Notes under the pieces: model-generated
Database searches by the model: none
Seen by the model: the letters and a program-made list of their open reading frames with translations, nothing else
Told to the model about the DNA's origin: nothing
In this document: piece by piece, positions 16,339-25,228 of the stretch
Numbering within the stretch: position 1 is the stretch's first letter
How the letters are laid out: each line of letters starts with the position of its first letter
Position numbers and translations under genes: made by a program
Source of the DNA: PSRI01 sp041484195
Lineage (GTDB): Bacteria > Bacteroidota > Bacteroidia > Chitinophagales > Chitinophagaceae
Length of the DNA stretch: 64,000 nucleotides
Reading direction: 5' to 3'
NCBI GenBank assembly: GCA_041484195.1
Contig: JBGPHC010000021.1
Span: forward strand, 10,404 to 74,403

Positions 16339-18234
16339 ATGATAAAGAATAAAAGATTAAGCCACGGAATTCCCATTTCTATTTCATTGGACCATGTATT
16401 GGAAGATGAAAATAACCGGGCAGCAAAATTTGAGAATAAGAGGAGATTGCTCACCATTGCCGCGTTGGCCGTTTTAGTGGCAATATCAATCAGTTTTATT
16501 GCGAAATTTTTGGTTTTTCTCATTGACCTGGTCACCAATATTTCTTTCTTCGGAGTTTTCTCTATCAGCCATAGGATCCCTGCGGAAAATAATTTGGGCT
16601 GGTTTGTTGTACTGGTGCCGGCGATAGGAGGAATTATCGTGGGGCTGATGGCTTTTTATGGATCAAAAGCCATCCGTGGTCACGGCATTCCAGAAGCGAT
16701 GGAACAAATTCTGACCAATCAGAGTAAGATCAAGCCATCCATTACATTTCTGAAGCCCATATCATCGGCTGTGTCGATCGGAACAGGAGGTCCATTTGGA
16801 GCGGAAGGTCCCATCATCGCAACAGGGGGCGCCCTGGGTTCTGCACTGGGACAAATATTAAGGATCACACATAATGAAAGGAAAATCTTGCTGGCGGCGG
16901 GCGCTACAGCGGGTATGGCAGCCATATTCGGGAGTCCGATTGCAGCCATTTTCCTGGCTATCGAACTATTGCTGTTTGAATTTTCACCAAGGTCCATTAT
17001 CCCTGTCTCACTGGCATGTATAACCGGTGCAGCGGGTCACCACTTTTTATTTGGTGCAGGCCCTGTTTTTCCGATAGAACATATTATTGAAACTCCTTCC
17101 AACACAGCTCTGGCCGCTTACAGTGTTATAGGTATAATCCTTGGACTGATAGCAGTTTTGGTGACTAAAATCGTGTATTTCATTGAGGATGTTTTTGAAA
17201 GGCTGCCCATTCATTGGATGTGGTGGCCGGCGATTGGAGGCCTCGTGGTTGGGTTTATTGGATATTTTGCGCCCCGAACCCTGGGTGTGGGATATGAAAA
17301 TATTACCAACATACTTTCTGGCAATATGGCCATGAAAATTGTATTGTCATTATGTTTCCTGAAATTAATTTCCTGGGCAGTTGCTTTGGGGAGCGGCACA
17401 TCAGGAGGAACTCTGGCGCCATTGCTCACTATCGGCGGAGCAACAGGAGCATTGCTTGGTAGCGCAACCATTTATCTTTTCCCTCATGCAGGTGTTACCT
17501 TGACACTTGCGGCCCTGGTGGGTATGTCTGCCATGTTTGCCGGCGCCTCGAGGGCTCTGCTGACATCAATCATTTTCGCGCTCGAAACCACATCTCAATC
17601 GAACGCCCTCTTGCCATTGCTGGCAGCCTGCGCCGCGTCTTATTTTATTTCGTTTATCCTGATGGAAAATACGATCATGACCGAAAAAATTGCCCGCCGA
17701 GGTGTAAAAACCCCGGATTCCTATGAACCCGATATCCTGGAAAAGATTTCAGTGGACCAGGTAATTGAAAAGGATGGCCTGGTGCTGAGCGAAGATAATA
17801 CCATAGCGGAAGTAAGGACCTGGTTGACAGGTGAGCCGGAATACCGCAGTAATTATTTTGTCATTGCTAATAACGATGGTGAATACAAAGGAATTCTGAG
17901 TTCTTCAAATTTGTTTAGCAGTCATCATAAACCCAATACCAGCATCGGAGTTCTTATCAAACGGAGAAATATTTCAGTTTCCATCGATGAGAGTCTAAAG
18001 GCTGCGGTGCAGGTAATGGCAAAGGAAAATGTGGACGTGCTTCCGGTTGTGTCGGGAAGGGATACGAATAGCATCATCGGGATAATATCCTACAAAAACA
18101 TTCTTTCCGCTTATAAGGAGGGAAGCAATGACCACGTAAAAAAACATCCGGATATTTCCCTGAAGAGAAGAAGCCTCAGGGTGCTGCTGCGTGGAAGAAA
18201 GATTCTTACATCTTTCAAAGCGAAAAATGATTAG
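16339..18234 (+). CDS. CLC-type anion transporter with C-terminal CBS pair
   Basis: A 631-residue membrane protein. The CLC core (about residues 35-450) shows GHGIPEA (114-120) in the position of GSGIP, GTGGPFGAEGP (148-158) with the gating glutamate at 156, and GSGTSGGTLAPLL near 355. The helix corresponding to the Escherichia coli proton glutamate reads AAIFLAIELLLFEF, so E203 appears to be Leu while E202 is kept. The central selectivity Ser is His here. Two CBS domains (about 470-530 and 545-600) follow and may bind nucleotides to regulate transport. Whether it is a channel or an H+/anion exchanger is open. The start ATG is 178 bases after nadA. Confidence 0.88.
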   Translation: MIKNKRLSHGIPISISLDHVLEDENNRAAKFENKRRLLTIAALAVLVAISISFIAKFLVFLIDLVTNISFFGVFSISHRIPAENNLGWFVVLVPAIGGIIVGLMAFYGSKAIRGHGIPEAMEQILTNQSKIKPSITFLKPISSAVSIGTGGPFGAEGPIIATGGALGSALGQILRITHNERKILLAAGATAGMAAIFGSPIAAIFLAIELLLFEFSPRSIIPVSLACITGAAGHHFLFGAGPVFPIEHIIETPSNTALAAYSVIGIILGLIAVLVTKIVYFIEDVFERLPIHWMWWPAIGGLVVGFIGYFAPRTLGVGYENITNILSGNMAMKIVLSLCFLKLISWAVALGSGTSGGTLAPLLTIGGATGALLGSATIYLFPHAGVTLTLAALVGMSAMFAGASRALLTSIIFALETTSQSNALLPLLAACAASYFISFILMENTIMTEKIARRGVKTPDSYEPDILEKISVDQVIEKDGLVLSEDNTIAEVRTWLTGEPEYRSNYFVIANNDGEYKGILSSSNLFSSHHKPNTSIGVLIKRRNISVSIDESLKAAVQVMAKENVDVLPVVSGRDTNSIIGIISYKNILSAYKEGSNDHVKKHPDISLKRRSLRVLLRGRKILTSFKAKND

Positions 18235-18298
18235 ATGCAATGAAGGAATTCAATTCGTGAGCACCAACCGGTCCCCCGCAATCTCCTGCGCGGCCAGA

Positions 18299-19645
18299 TC
18301 AAACCTGGTACAAGTATTTATTGAGGAAAGCATTCCTGAATTTGCCATTAGTATCATATTGCCGGAGTAATTGTTGAAATTCAGGAAGCTTAACGTAAAG
18401 AAATTTAAGGCGGGCCGGACTCATCGTAAATAATTTACCCCAATGTGGCCTGGCATGAAATGGCTCGAGTTGTTCTTCAATCAAGGGAAGCAATTTCCTT
18501 ACGGAAGGCCAGTCCTTTTTCCAGGTGAAATGTATTGTTGTAGATGGGCGCATAAGACAGGGACTCATCCAAAAATGATCCTCTTTAATGGTCCGGATCT
18601 CAGAAATCAGAAGATGAGGACTAATGAGTTTTTGCATTTTGCTTACAGCTAAAATGGCCTTATAGGAATTTTCACGAGGAACAAAATATTCTGATTGAAG
18701 TTCCTTTCCGCTACTGGGTGTAAAATTCATTTTGAAATGAGGCAGCCTTTCATGCCAGGGCCCCGGAACTCCCATTTGCTCGGTACAATTCTCTGACGAT
18801 AGCGCCACTATTGGATGGAGATTCCTGGTTGCGGGCTTTGCTCCCCAAAATCCTGAAGCTGATTGCCCACTATCTGCTGCATCCATTCGACGTTTGATCC
18901 AAACCTGGCTGACTATTTCGTTCTGCCAATCTGTAAACAGGCTCACGCTATATCCGCTGGACATAATTTCGTCGAAATGATTTTCCAGTTCTTTGAGTGG
19001 GAGATTTTGAAAGACGTCCTGCCGCATCATATAAGTTGGCTGAATGTTCAATGTGATTTTTGTAATAACGCCGATTCCTCCAAGATTTACTACGCATGCG
19101 GAAAACGCTTCACCATCCTGTTGCCGGGACAATTTTTTTATTTCTCCCGAAGCCGTCACGAATTCCATGGCTTCCACGGCGGATGATAAGTTCGCATTAT
19201 TCACTCCAGATCCATGTGTGCCTGTGACACAGGCTCCTGCAATGGAAATATGGGGAAGGGAAGCCAGGTTGTGTAAGGCATATCCATTGCCGTGAAGCCA
19301 TTCTGCCAATTGGCCATATCTAAGGCCCGCGCCAACGGTTACGGTCATAGCTTCTCTGTTCAAGACAATTGGCTTGTCCAGAGTTTTGAGTGAAATGAAA
19401 TTGTCGGTTGAATCTGCAATTCCATTAAAACAATGCCTTGTGCCCAGAACTTTTAGCTTCTTGTATTGCTTTACCATTTCAGGCACCTCCTCAAAGGAAT
19501 CTGCAAAGTACAGCCTGTCAGTGCTGTATTCATAATTGCCTGCCCAGTTTTTAAGTTTTTCACGCTGGCGCCAGGCACTCAGAGGCGAAAGCATAGAACC
19601 CGTTAATATGGCCGAGGACAGTTTCAGAAAAGTTCTTTTTTCCAT
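18299..19645 (-). CDS. FAD-linked oxidase, alditol/D-arabinono-lactone oxidase type
   Basis: A 448-residue flavoprotein. A signal-like N-terminus (KRTFLKLSSAILTGSML, residues 3-19; KR rather than the twin Arg) suggests export. The VAO-type FAD domain is visible: GTRHCFN near residue 69, whose His aligns with the covalently flavinylated His of alditol oxidase, VTVGAGLRYGQLAEWLHGNGYAL, and SLPHISIAGACVTGTHGSG. The C-terminal half carries the lactone-oxidase substrate domain with the RPHWGK block near 410. Members oxidise sugar alcohols or aldonolactones with O2, giving H2O2. The exact substrate cannot be assigned. It converges on the CLC gene. Confidence 0.82.
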   Translation of the reverse strand: MEKRTFLKLSSAILTGSMLSPLSAWRQREKLKNWAGNYEYSTDRLYFADSFEEVPEMVKQYKKLKVLGTRHCFNGIADSTDNFISLKTLDKPIVLNREAMTVTVGAGLRYGQLAEWLHGNGYALHNLASLPHISIAGACVTGTHGSGVNNANLSSAVEAMEFVTASGEIKKLSRQQDGEAFSACVVNLGGIGVITKITLNIQPTYMMRQDVFQNLPLKELENHFDEIMSSGYSVSLFTDWQNEIVSQVWIKRRMDAADSGQSASGFWGAKPATRNLHPIVALSSENCTEQMGVPGPWHERLPHFKMNFTPSSGKELQSEYFVPRENSYKAILAVSKMQKLISPHLLISEIRTIKEDHFWMSPCLMRPSTTIHFTWKKDWPSVRKLLPLIEEQLEPFHARPHWGKLFTMSPARLKFLYVKLPEFQQLLRQYDTNGKFRNAFLNKYLYQV

Positions 19646-19721
19646 AGCTAAATGGGTTTAAAGCGTATGCAAGATCGGTTTTATAAAATGAAAGGATAAG
19701 CTATCTTCAGATAGCGATATC

Positions 19722-20291
19722 ATGAGTAAACCAATTAAAGAATCAGCCAAAATAAAAAGAATTGCATCATGGTACAACCAGGTGCCTAATTTCTTTTGGA
19801 TGATTCTGAACCTCCTTCCCCTTGTTTATTTCTGCAGTACCAGGGCAAGCCCCGGGTACCTATATATTTTTTCAGGAATTAGTTTCTTATCATTATTTCT
19901 GCCGGTTTCCTTTTTCAATGCCATCCAATTGAGCAATCGGCCGGCTTTTTACGAGAAAATCGGGATCAGGACTGTCAGGAAATTTACACAGGACGGAGAT
20001 ATAATTAACCGGATGATCCGGAAGAGGTTCCGGGGATATAAGGTTTTTGACTACAGGAAAGAATACAGGAAACATATAAGCAAGAGCTATTTTTTCGAAA
20101 GATTCCATTTCTCGATGTTCATGTTTTTTTCACTCATAATAATCTATTCCATATGGATGGGATTTGTTTTCTGGGCTCTGGTTTTATTTTTAAACAACCT
20201 GGTTTTTAATATTTACCCCAATTTATTGCAACAATACAATAGGCTGCGATTAAAAGCCCTGTCGACGAAAAGCGGGAATTCAGGAAAATGA
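19722..20291 (+). CDS. Membrane protein, possibly CrtO-type acyltransferase
   Basis: A 189-residue basic membrane protein with about four membrane segments (near 22-38, 45-65, 128-145 and 147-165). The stretch NRPAFYEKIGIRTVRKF and above all the C-terminal NIYPNLLQQYNRLRL resemble the glycosyl-4,4'-diaponeurosporenoate acyltransferase (CrtO) family, which acylates glycosylated carotenoids. I recall that family carrying an N-x-YP-x-x-LQRYNR-like ending, so the assignment is tentative. No carotenoid genes lie nearby. It is divergent from the FAD oxidase, 76 bases away. Confidence 0.45.
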   Translation: MSKPIKESAKIKRIASWYNQVPNFFWMILNLLPLVYFCSTRASPGYLYIFSGISFLSLFLPVSFFNAIQLSNRPAFYEKIGIRTVRKFTQDGDIINRMIRKRFRGYKVFDYRKEYRKHISKSYFFERFHFSMFMFFSLIIIYSIWMGFVFWALVLFLNNLVFNIYPNLLQQYNRLRLKALSTKSGNSGK

Positions 20292-20296
20292 GCATT

Positions 20297-21085
20297 CTAT
20301 TTCAGGGGCTTCATGGTATTTCGGGTGAGAATGAGAAATATGAATAAGAGCAAATAGGATAATGCAAGTATCCAGGTATTTGCCTGATCATGGTTTGTGC
20401 TTTGAGTAGGAACCATCATGGAAGAAGATTCAAAGCAAATATTGGCACCCCAGTGTATGCCAAAGGCAAGCCAGAGAGATTTTGTTAGCCCAACAACTAA
20501 AGCCAGGGAAATTCCCAGTATGAAGAGATAGGAAATTATGGCCAGCCCGTCATTGAGCCGCCATATATGATTTAGCACAAACACTGCCGCAGAAAGCAGT
20601 ATCCACTCATTCGCCCTGAGACGGTTCATAAGATGGGGTATTAGATATCCTCTTGTCAGGATATCTTCTGCCAGAGACGGAATGGCTGTCATTAACACGA
20701 TCATGGGGGCCCGACTGAGGAATTGAGTCAAATCTGGTTTGCCGGAAATGCTTTCATATTTGAACAGGACCGACAGCAGGATCGAGAGTGAATAAAAAAA
20801 TATACCCGTCATGATTCCCCTGAGCAGATATCCAAGCCAACCCTTCTTCAGGCCCAGTCCATAGGCCTGGAGTCCCTTCAATCCCTGCCAGCGCGCGACT
20901 GCAAAACTGAGTATGAGAAATCCAATTTTGAAGACGGCGGCCACCCAAAAAGCGGAAAAGAACTCAGGGAGATGATAAACTACAAAAAGGAGCAGGAAGC
21001 CGGAAACGACGGATGGCCACTTTGTTTTCACATGATGGGTTTGCCCAAATCTAAAATGTTCCGGATGATCTGCCAAACCAGGCAC
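20297..21085 (-). CDS. CPBP family intramembrane protease
   Basis: A 262-residue protein with about seven or eight membrane helices. The CPBP/Rce1-like motifs are present: PSLAEDILTRGYLIPHL (the E-E/D-x-x-x-R motif, here E-D-I-L-T-R) and FVLNHIWR supplying the His of motif two. A third conserved region is near GISLALVVGLTKSLWLAFGIHWGAN. Such proteins act as membrane proteases or scaffold proteins. The start codon at 21085 is GTG and no ATG precedes the first helix; a GTG at 21031 is an alternative. The stop is 5 bases from the end of the convergent gene. Confidence 0.78.
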   Translation of the reverse strand: MPGLADHPEHFRFGQTHHVKTKWPSVVSGFLLLFVVYHLPEFFSAFWVAAVFKIGFLILSFAVARWQGLKGLQAYGLGLKKGWLGYLLRGIMTGIFFYSLSILLSVLFKYESISGKPDLTQFLSRAPMIVLMTAIPSLAEDILTRGYLIPHLMNRLRANEWILLSAAVFVLNHIWRLNDGLAIISYLFILGISLALVVGLTKSLWLAFGIHWGANICFESSSMMVPTQSTNHDQANTWILALSYLLLFIFLILTRNTMKPLK

Positions 21086-21198
21086 GGTGATTGGCGACTC
21101 AATTATTTAGGATTGATTTGGTTAGCAAGCAGGGCAATATTTTGGATATTAGATTAAATTGTTGGCTGCGGTTTCGTGTTCAGAAAAACAATTTCTAT

Positions 21199-21642
21199 AT
21201 GACTTTTCGCCTTGCTGAGATTCGGGACATTGCTCAAATGCATGTGGTCAGGATGGCCGTGAAAGAGAATATTCTGCCAAACCCCCAATTGATCTCGGAG
21301 AGGGATTATGAGGAATATTTGAGGATTCGGGGCAGAGGCTGGCTTTGCGAGGCAGACAAAATGATTCTTGGTTTTGGCATAATTGACTGTGTTGACAAGG
21401 ATATCTGGGCGCTATTTGTGCTGCCCGGCTTTGAAGGAAAAGGAATTGGGTGAGGTCTGCAGCGGCTCATGTTGGACTGGTATTTCGATCAGTATCCCGG
21501 ACCCCTTTGGCTGGGAACGGCTCCGGGCACCAGGGCAGAAGGTTTTTATAGAAAATATGGCTGGAATGAAGCAGGGAAAAGGCCTAACGGAGAAATCAGG
21601 TTTGAAATGTCGCAAAAAGACTGGCAATTGCTGAGTCATTGA
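21199..21642 (+). pseudogene. GNAT acetyltransferase with in-frame TGA
   Basis: A 148-codon reading frame from the ATG at 21199 is interrupted by one TGA (21451-21453) at codon 85 and otherwise open to the stop at 21640-21642. The two halves together make a GNAT domain. The first part ends with the acetyl-CoA loop GFEGKGIG, followed by the stop and GLQRLMLDWYF. The second part carries TAPGTRAEGFYRKYGWNEAG, the usual GNAT end. The stop sits where GNAT proteins normally have Arg or Lys (G-x-G-I-G-R/K), so a CGA-to-TGA change explains it. As it stands the product would lack half of the CoA site. Confidence 0.8.
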
Positions 21643-21842
21643 ATGAAACTGGGGCGGGTATTCCGATAACCACAATATCCGATGTAACCGCCTGAAAATT
21701 CATAAAACCCATCTCCAATAGAGGTATTTTTCACGGAAGTTAAAAATACCTGGGATTATCTTCCCTAAAGGCTTGCAAGTTGACCAAAATTAATGTAAAT
21801 TGATATGAACAACATTCAATCAAAAGCGATAAAAGCCTTGGC

Positions 21843-22283
21843 ATGAGTACCGTTTACCATATCCTGAAACGTAAGGGGCATGAGGTGTTTTCTGTAGGTC
21901 CCGCAATCTCTGTTTACGACGGACTCGAAATACTTGTTGATAAGAAGATCGGATGCCTGATGGTTACTGATGAGATGAATAAATACCTTGGAACTTTTAC
22001 CGAGAGGGATTATGCGCGGAAAGTAGTGCTGAAAGGCAGATCCTCAAAAGAAACTACGGTGGGTGAGATCATGGACCCGCACCCATCCGTGACAGAAGAT
22101 AGCACCATTGAAGAATGTATGGAAAAGATGTCGGCAAAGGGATTTCGCCACCTTCCTGTCATGGATCGCAAGGGAAATCTGATAGGCGTGGTATCCATCA
22201 GCGATGTTGTGAAATTCATCATCGATGAACAGAAATTTTTGCTCGAGCATATGGGGGACTATATTTCGGGTACGCATCATTGA
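21843..22283 (+). CDS. Two-CBS-domain protein
   Basis: A 146-residue cytoplasmic protein made of two CBS domains (about 10-65 and 75-130), a nucleotide-sensing module. The first ends with YLGTFTERDYARKVVLKG, the second contains GFRHLPVMDRKGNLIGVVSISDVVKF, both classic CBS blocks with the nucleotide-binding D after S/T-x-x. Stand-alone pairs of this kind bind adenine nucleotides and often control partner enzymes or channels. No partner is obvious here. A terminator follows at 22356. Confidence 0.88.
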   Translation: MSTVYHILKRKGHEVFSVGPAISVYDGLEILVDKKIGCLMVTDEMNKYLGTFTERDYARKVVLKGRSSKETTVGEIMDPHPSVTEDSTIEECMEKMSAKGFRHLPVMDRKGNLIGVVSISDVVKFIIDEQKFLLEHMGDYISGTHH

Positions 22284-22355
22284 ACCCAGAAAACAAAGAT
22301 ATAATTGCCCTTCGTCCCAATACTAACTCCCTGGAGATACTGTATTTATTTAAGG

Positions 22356-22391
22356 AAAGAGAGTCGCATGGACCGACTTTCTTTTTTTTTG
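22356..22391 (+). terminator. Rho-independent terminator after the CBS gene
   Basis: AAAGAGAGTCG (22356-22366) pairs with CGACTTTCTTT (22374-22384), with one G-U pair, around a 7-base loop, and is followed by a T-run. Confidence 0.8.
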
Positions 22392-22509
22392 TGTACAAAG
22401 CATGGTGCCCAACCTCTCATCCTTTTTATTGATCAGACAAAAATATTAGTCTGGCAAATTTGCAGAATCTAGCCTATATTTTGAAATGGCTCAGCTTAAA
22501 AAGATCATT

Positions 22510-22997
22510 ATGAAAAGAACACTTGGCGCCGCGTTATTAATATTGAGTTTGAGGGGTATTTGTCAGCAAATGGACCTCAGTCAAAAACCCGAAACATTGG
22601 TGAAACTTTTTTTTGAGAAATTAAACAGACATGACCTTAATGCCTGAGTGGCCTTTTCGATGATTCGGCTAAGATTGAGTCTGTCAGCCTTCACCAGCCG
22701 GTCATAGGCCCTGGGTCATTGAAGGTTATTTATGCCAGGTATTTCAAATCCACTCCTGATTTAAATTATGGGATAAATTCCACCATGGCAGGCGATAAAT
22801 TTGTTGTGGTTGAATATACCAGTGCCGGAACCTTTGATAACGCCGAGCCCTCTTCACCGGCTTATATGAAAGGAAAGAAATATGAATTGAAGAATTGTTC
22901 TCTTTTCGAGATCAAATCCGGTAGAATCATTTGCTTTACTACCTATTTCGATCAGGTTTCATTCTTGAAACAAATGGGTTTCTTCAACCAGCCTTGA
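22510..22997 (+). pseudogene. SnoaL/NTF2-like protein with frameshift
   Basis: The ATG at 22510 opens a frame with a signal-like start (MKRTLGAALLILSLRGI) running to a TGA at 22645 after RHDLNA. The protein resumes in another frame at about 22644 with LSGLFDDSAKIESVSLHQPV and continues to the stop at 22995. One missing C (GCCTG for GCCCTG near 22643) would join the parts into a protein of about 160 residues. The joined protein has the SnoaL/ester-cyclase layout: a helix with FFEKLNRHDLNALSGLFDD and the end CSLFEIKSGRIICFTTYFDQVSFLKQMG. It may be a real lesion or a sequencing error. Confidence 0.75.
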
Positions 22998-23064
22998 TAG
23001 CTTTTTGGAATTGCGGAATGAAAGATACACCGGGCATTTAGCTATTCTGTTTCCACAAATAATA

Positions 23065-24114
23065 CTAAGTAACCCAGTGCAGGATCTGAGGATTGAGTCG
23101 GTTGGTAAATGGAGTATTGTCTTCCTGGGCCTGTTGCCATTGCTTTTTCAAGTCATAATACCATCTCGCCTGTGTATCCGGATCGCCGACGAGAAGCAAT
23201 TTGGGATTTTTTTGAAGGCCTTCCTTCAATTTATTAAAAACATCCAGATCCTGAGCGATAAACGTTTTACCTAGTTTTTTCAGGGGCCACCAAATGAAAT
23301 TGACAATATTTAGGGAAGAATAAAAAAATTGATTGAGCTCCGTTTCATTTTCATTCAAAGGTGTAAGTGTGGTTATTGAAACGATCTTGTCTTTTTCTCC
23401 TACACTGATATTTTCAATCCTATTCCCGGGGATCTCAAAATTGATTTCTGTAGATGTGCGTCCGTTCAGAACTTTATACCCTTTTGAATTAGATGAAGGT
23501 TTATGACGGCTCATTTTGAAGCCCATTGGGGTAGGCTCGAATTTCTTTTCCTTAATGCGTAATGATTTTGATGAACGCCAGAACCAGGATTGGTGCACGA
23601 ATGTTACGTGGGCCGGGTCAATGAGGCCAATGACTGAATGGTCAATATTGCAGGGTAATATTACCGTTTCAACATGCCGGAAATTTTGCTGGGGATCCAA
23701 CAGCAGATCGGGGGGCTGTACTTTGGGTTCGAATGCTGATTTTTTTTCCGGGAGATAGATCCAGATGGTTTTATTGATTTCCTTGCAAGGGTAACTTTGG
23801 GTTCTGATTTTACAGACATTTATGGAGCTATCGGGGGCGAGTGCGGGAATTTCCCGGCATACTCCATTGGTATCGAATTTCCAGCCGTGGTAACAACATT
23901 GAATATGATCCCCGTCGAACCAGCCATAGGATAGTGGAACACCCCGGTGCGGGCAATTGTCCTTCATGGCGAATGGTTTTCCTGTCTTATCCCTCCCAAA
24001 AACTATTTTCTCACCAAGAATTTCCTTAGATAAGAGCTTGCCCTTTTTGAGGTTTCCTCCATACATGGCGAGGTACCAGATATTCTTTAGATAAAGTGGT
24101 TGCTGTGCAGCCAT
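23065..24114 (-). CDS. Rieske-type aromatic ring-hydroxylating oxygenase
   Basis: A 349-residue oxygenase alpha-type subunit. The Rieske [2Fe-2S] motif C-x-H then C-x-x-H is clear: CPHRGVPLSYGWFDGD and CCYHGWKF (about residues 54-79). The mononuclear iron region is NIDHSVIGLIDPAHVTFVH near 157, giving candidate D/H ligands in the order used by PaO-type and vanillate-demethylase-type oxygenases. No reductase or ferredoxin partner is adjacent. It could act on an aromatic compound, a sterol or a pigment; the substrate is unknown. It is divergent from the beta-lactamase-like gene, with an 83-base gap. Confidence 0.85.
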   Translation of the reverse strand: MAAQQPLYLKNIWYLAMYGGNLKKGKLLSKEILGEKIVFGRDKTGKPFAMKDNCPHRGVPLSYGWFDGDHIQCCYHGWKFDTNGVCREIPALAPDSSINVCKIRTQSYPCKEINKTIWIYLPEKKSAFEPKVQPPDLLLDPQQNFRHVETVILPCNIDHSVIGLIDPAHVTFVHQSWFWRSSKSLRIKEKKFEPTPMGFKMSRHKPSSNSKGYKVLNGRTSTEINFEIPGNRIENISVGEKDKIVSITTLTPLNENETELNQFFYSSLNIVNFIWWPLKKLGKTFIAQDLDVFNKLKEGLQKNPKLLLVGDPDTQARWYYDLKKQWQQAQEDNTPFTNRLNPQILHWVT

Positions 24115-24197
24115 TGTTGATCGGTTAAAGCCGGTAATTTACGATTTCTTATAATGAAGTATATGCCTGTTTTGATAATTATTGTGATATTAGTGCC

Positions 24198-25112
24198 ATG
24201 AAGAAATTTATTATCACCAGCCTGGCGATGACTGTTCAAATTAGTTGCTGGGCTCAGCAGCATCATCAACTTAAATTGCAAAATGAAATAGAGGGCCTGG
24301 TCAGGGAGTTCAATGGTCAGGTAGGAATTTTTGTGAAGAATATAAAAACAGGAAGGACCTTTTCCCTAAATGCCGACTCGGTATTTCCTACGGCAAGCAT
24401 GGTGAAGATTCCAATCTTAATTGGCCTCATGGACAAGCTGCAAAAGGGTGAATTGCAGTATCACCAGGAAATGGTTTATAAAGATAGCCTGCTATATTCC
24501 GGGGTTGATATTTTGGGCTCCTTCAAGGATGGTGAAAAGATAGAACTGAGCAAACTGATGATGTTGATGCTTACGATGAGTGACAATACTGCCAGCCTTT
24601 GGCTCCAGGGGCTTGCTGGGTCGGGGGTACGGATAAATGAAATATTGGATTCGCTGGGTTTCAGGATAACCCGGGTAAATTCGAGGACACCGGGACGTGA
24701 ACTGTACAGGGATAAATTTGGATGGGGCCAGACCACACCCCACGAAATGGTGAGTCTGATGGAAAAGATCTACCAGGGCGAAATAATCAACAAGAATATT
24801 TCTGCAAGAATGCTACGCTTATTGGGACGCAATTATTGGGATGAAGCAGGGATTTCCCAGGTTCCCACAAATATATTCGTAGCCTGCAAAAACGGTGCAG
24901 TGGACGAATCGAGGAGCGAAACGATGTTGGTAATGGCACCGCATGGGCCTTATATTTTCTCAATCATTACCAATAGCCAGAAGGACCTTAGTTGGGGTCC
25001 GGCCAATGAGGGTTGGGTTCTCACCAGGAAATTGTCTCAATTGCTTTGGAATTATTTTGAGCCGCATGCAGGTTGGGAATCATATATGTCAGTGGATGGC
25101 CTTTTGAAATAG
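24198..25112 (+). CDS. Secreted class A beta-lactamase-like serine hydrolase
   Basis: A 304-residue exported protein (signal about 1-19, ending CWAQ). Penicillin-binding motifs: the nucleophile Ser in TASMVKIPI (S-x-x-K near residue 72), SDN in MSDNTAS near 131, and KNG instead of KTG in CKNGAVDESRSE. The omega loop that in true class A enzymes reads E-x-E-L-N is replaced by NSRTPGRELYRDKFGWGQTTP, so the deacylating Glu is not evident. It may be a peptidoglycan or ester hydrolase rather than a resistance enzyme. It sits alone between the Rieske gene and a HAD gene. Confidence 0.75.
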   Translation: MKKFIITSLAMTVQISCWAQQHHQLKLQNEIEGLVREFNGQVGIFVKNIKTGRTFSLNADSVFPTASMVKIPILIGLMDKLQKGELQYHQEMVYKDSLLYSGVDILGSFKDGEKIELSKLMMLMLTMSDNTASLWLQGLAGSGVRINEILDSLGFRITRVNSRTPGRELYRDKFGWGQTTPHEMVSLMEKIYQGEIINKNISARMLRLLGRNYWDEAGISQVPTNIFVACKNGAVDESRSETMLVMAPHGPYIFSIITNSQKDLSWGPANEGWVLTRKLSQLLWNYFEPHAGWESYMSVDGLLK

Positions 25113-25228
25113 GCGGATCTGTGTGGCCTGGTTTTACGCTTAATTATCTGCGGAAAAAGTTTTATTACTTGCATCAGTATAATCGTTCTTAATTTTTCTA
25201 CAATTCTTTAAAAAAACTTTCATCAAAA

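Noticed and set aside
21451..21453. Selenocysteine or other recoding of TGA in the GNAT gene
   Set aside because: Considered because selD is present. No stem-loop follows, selA/selB are not seen, Sec is not expected at an Arg/Lys position of the CoA loop, and other genes here end normally in TGA.
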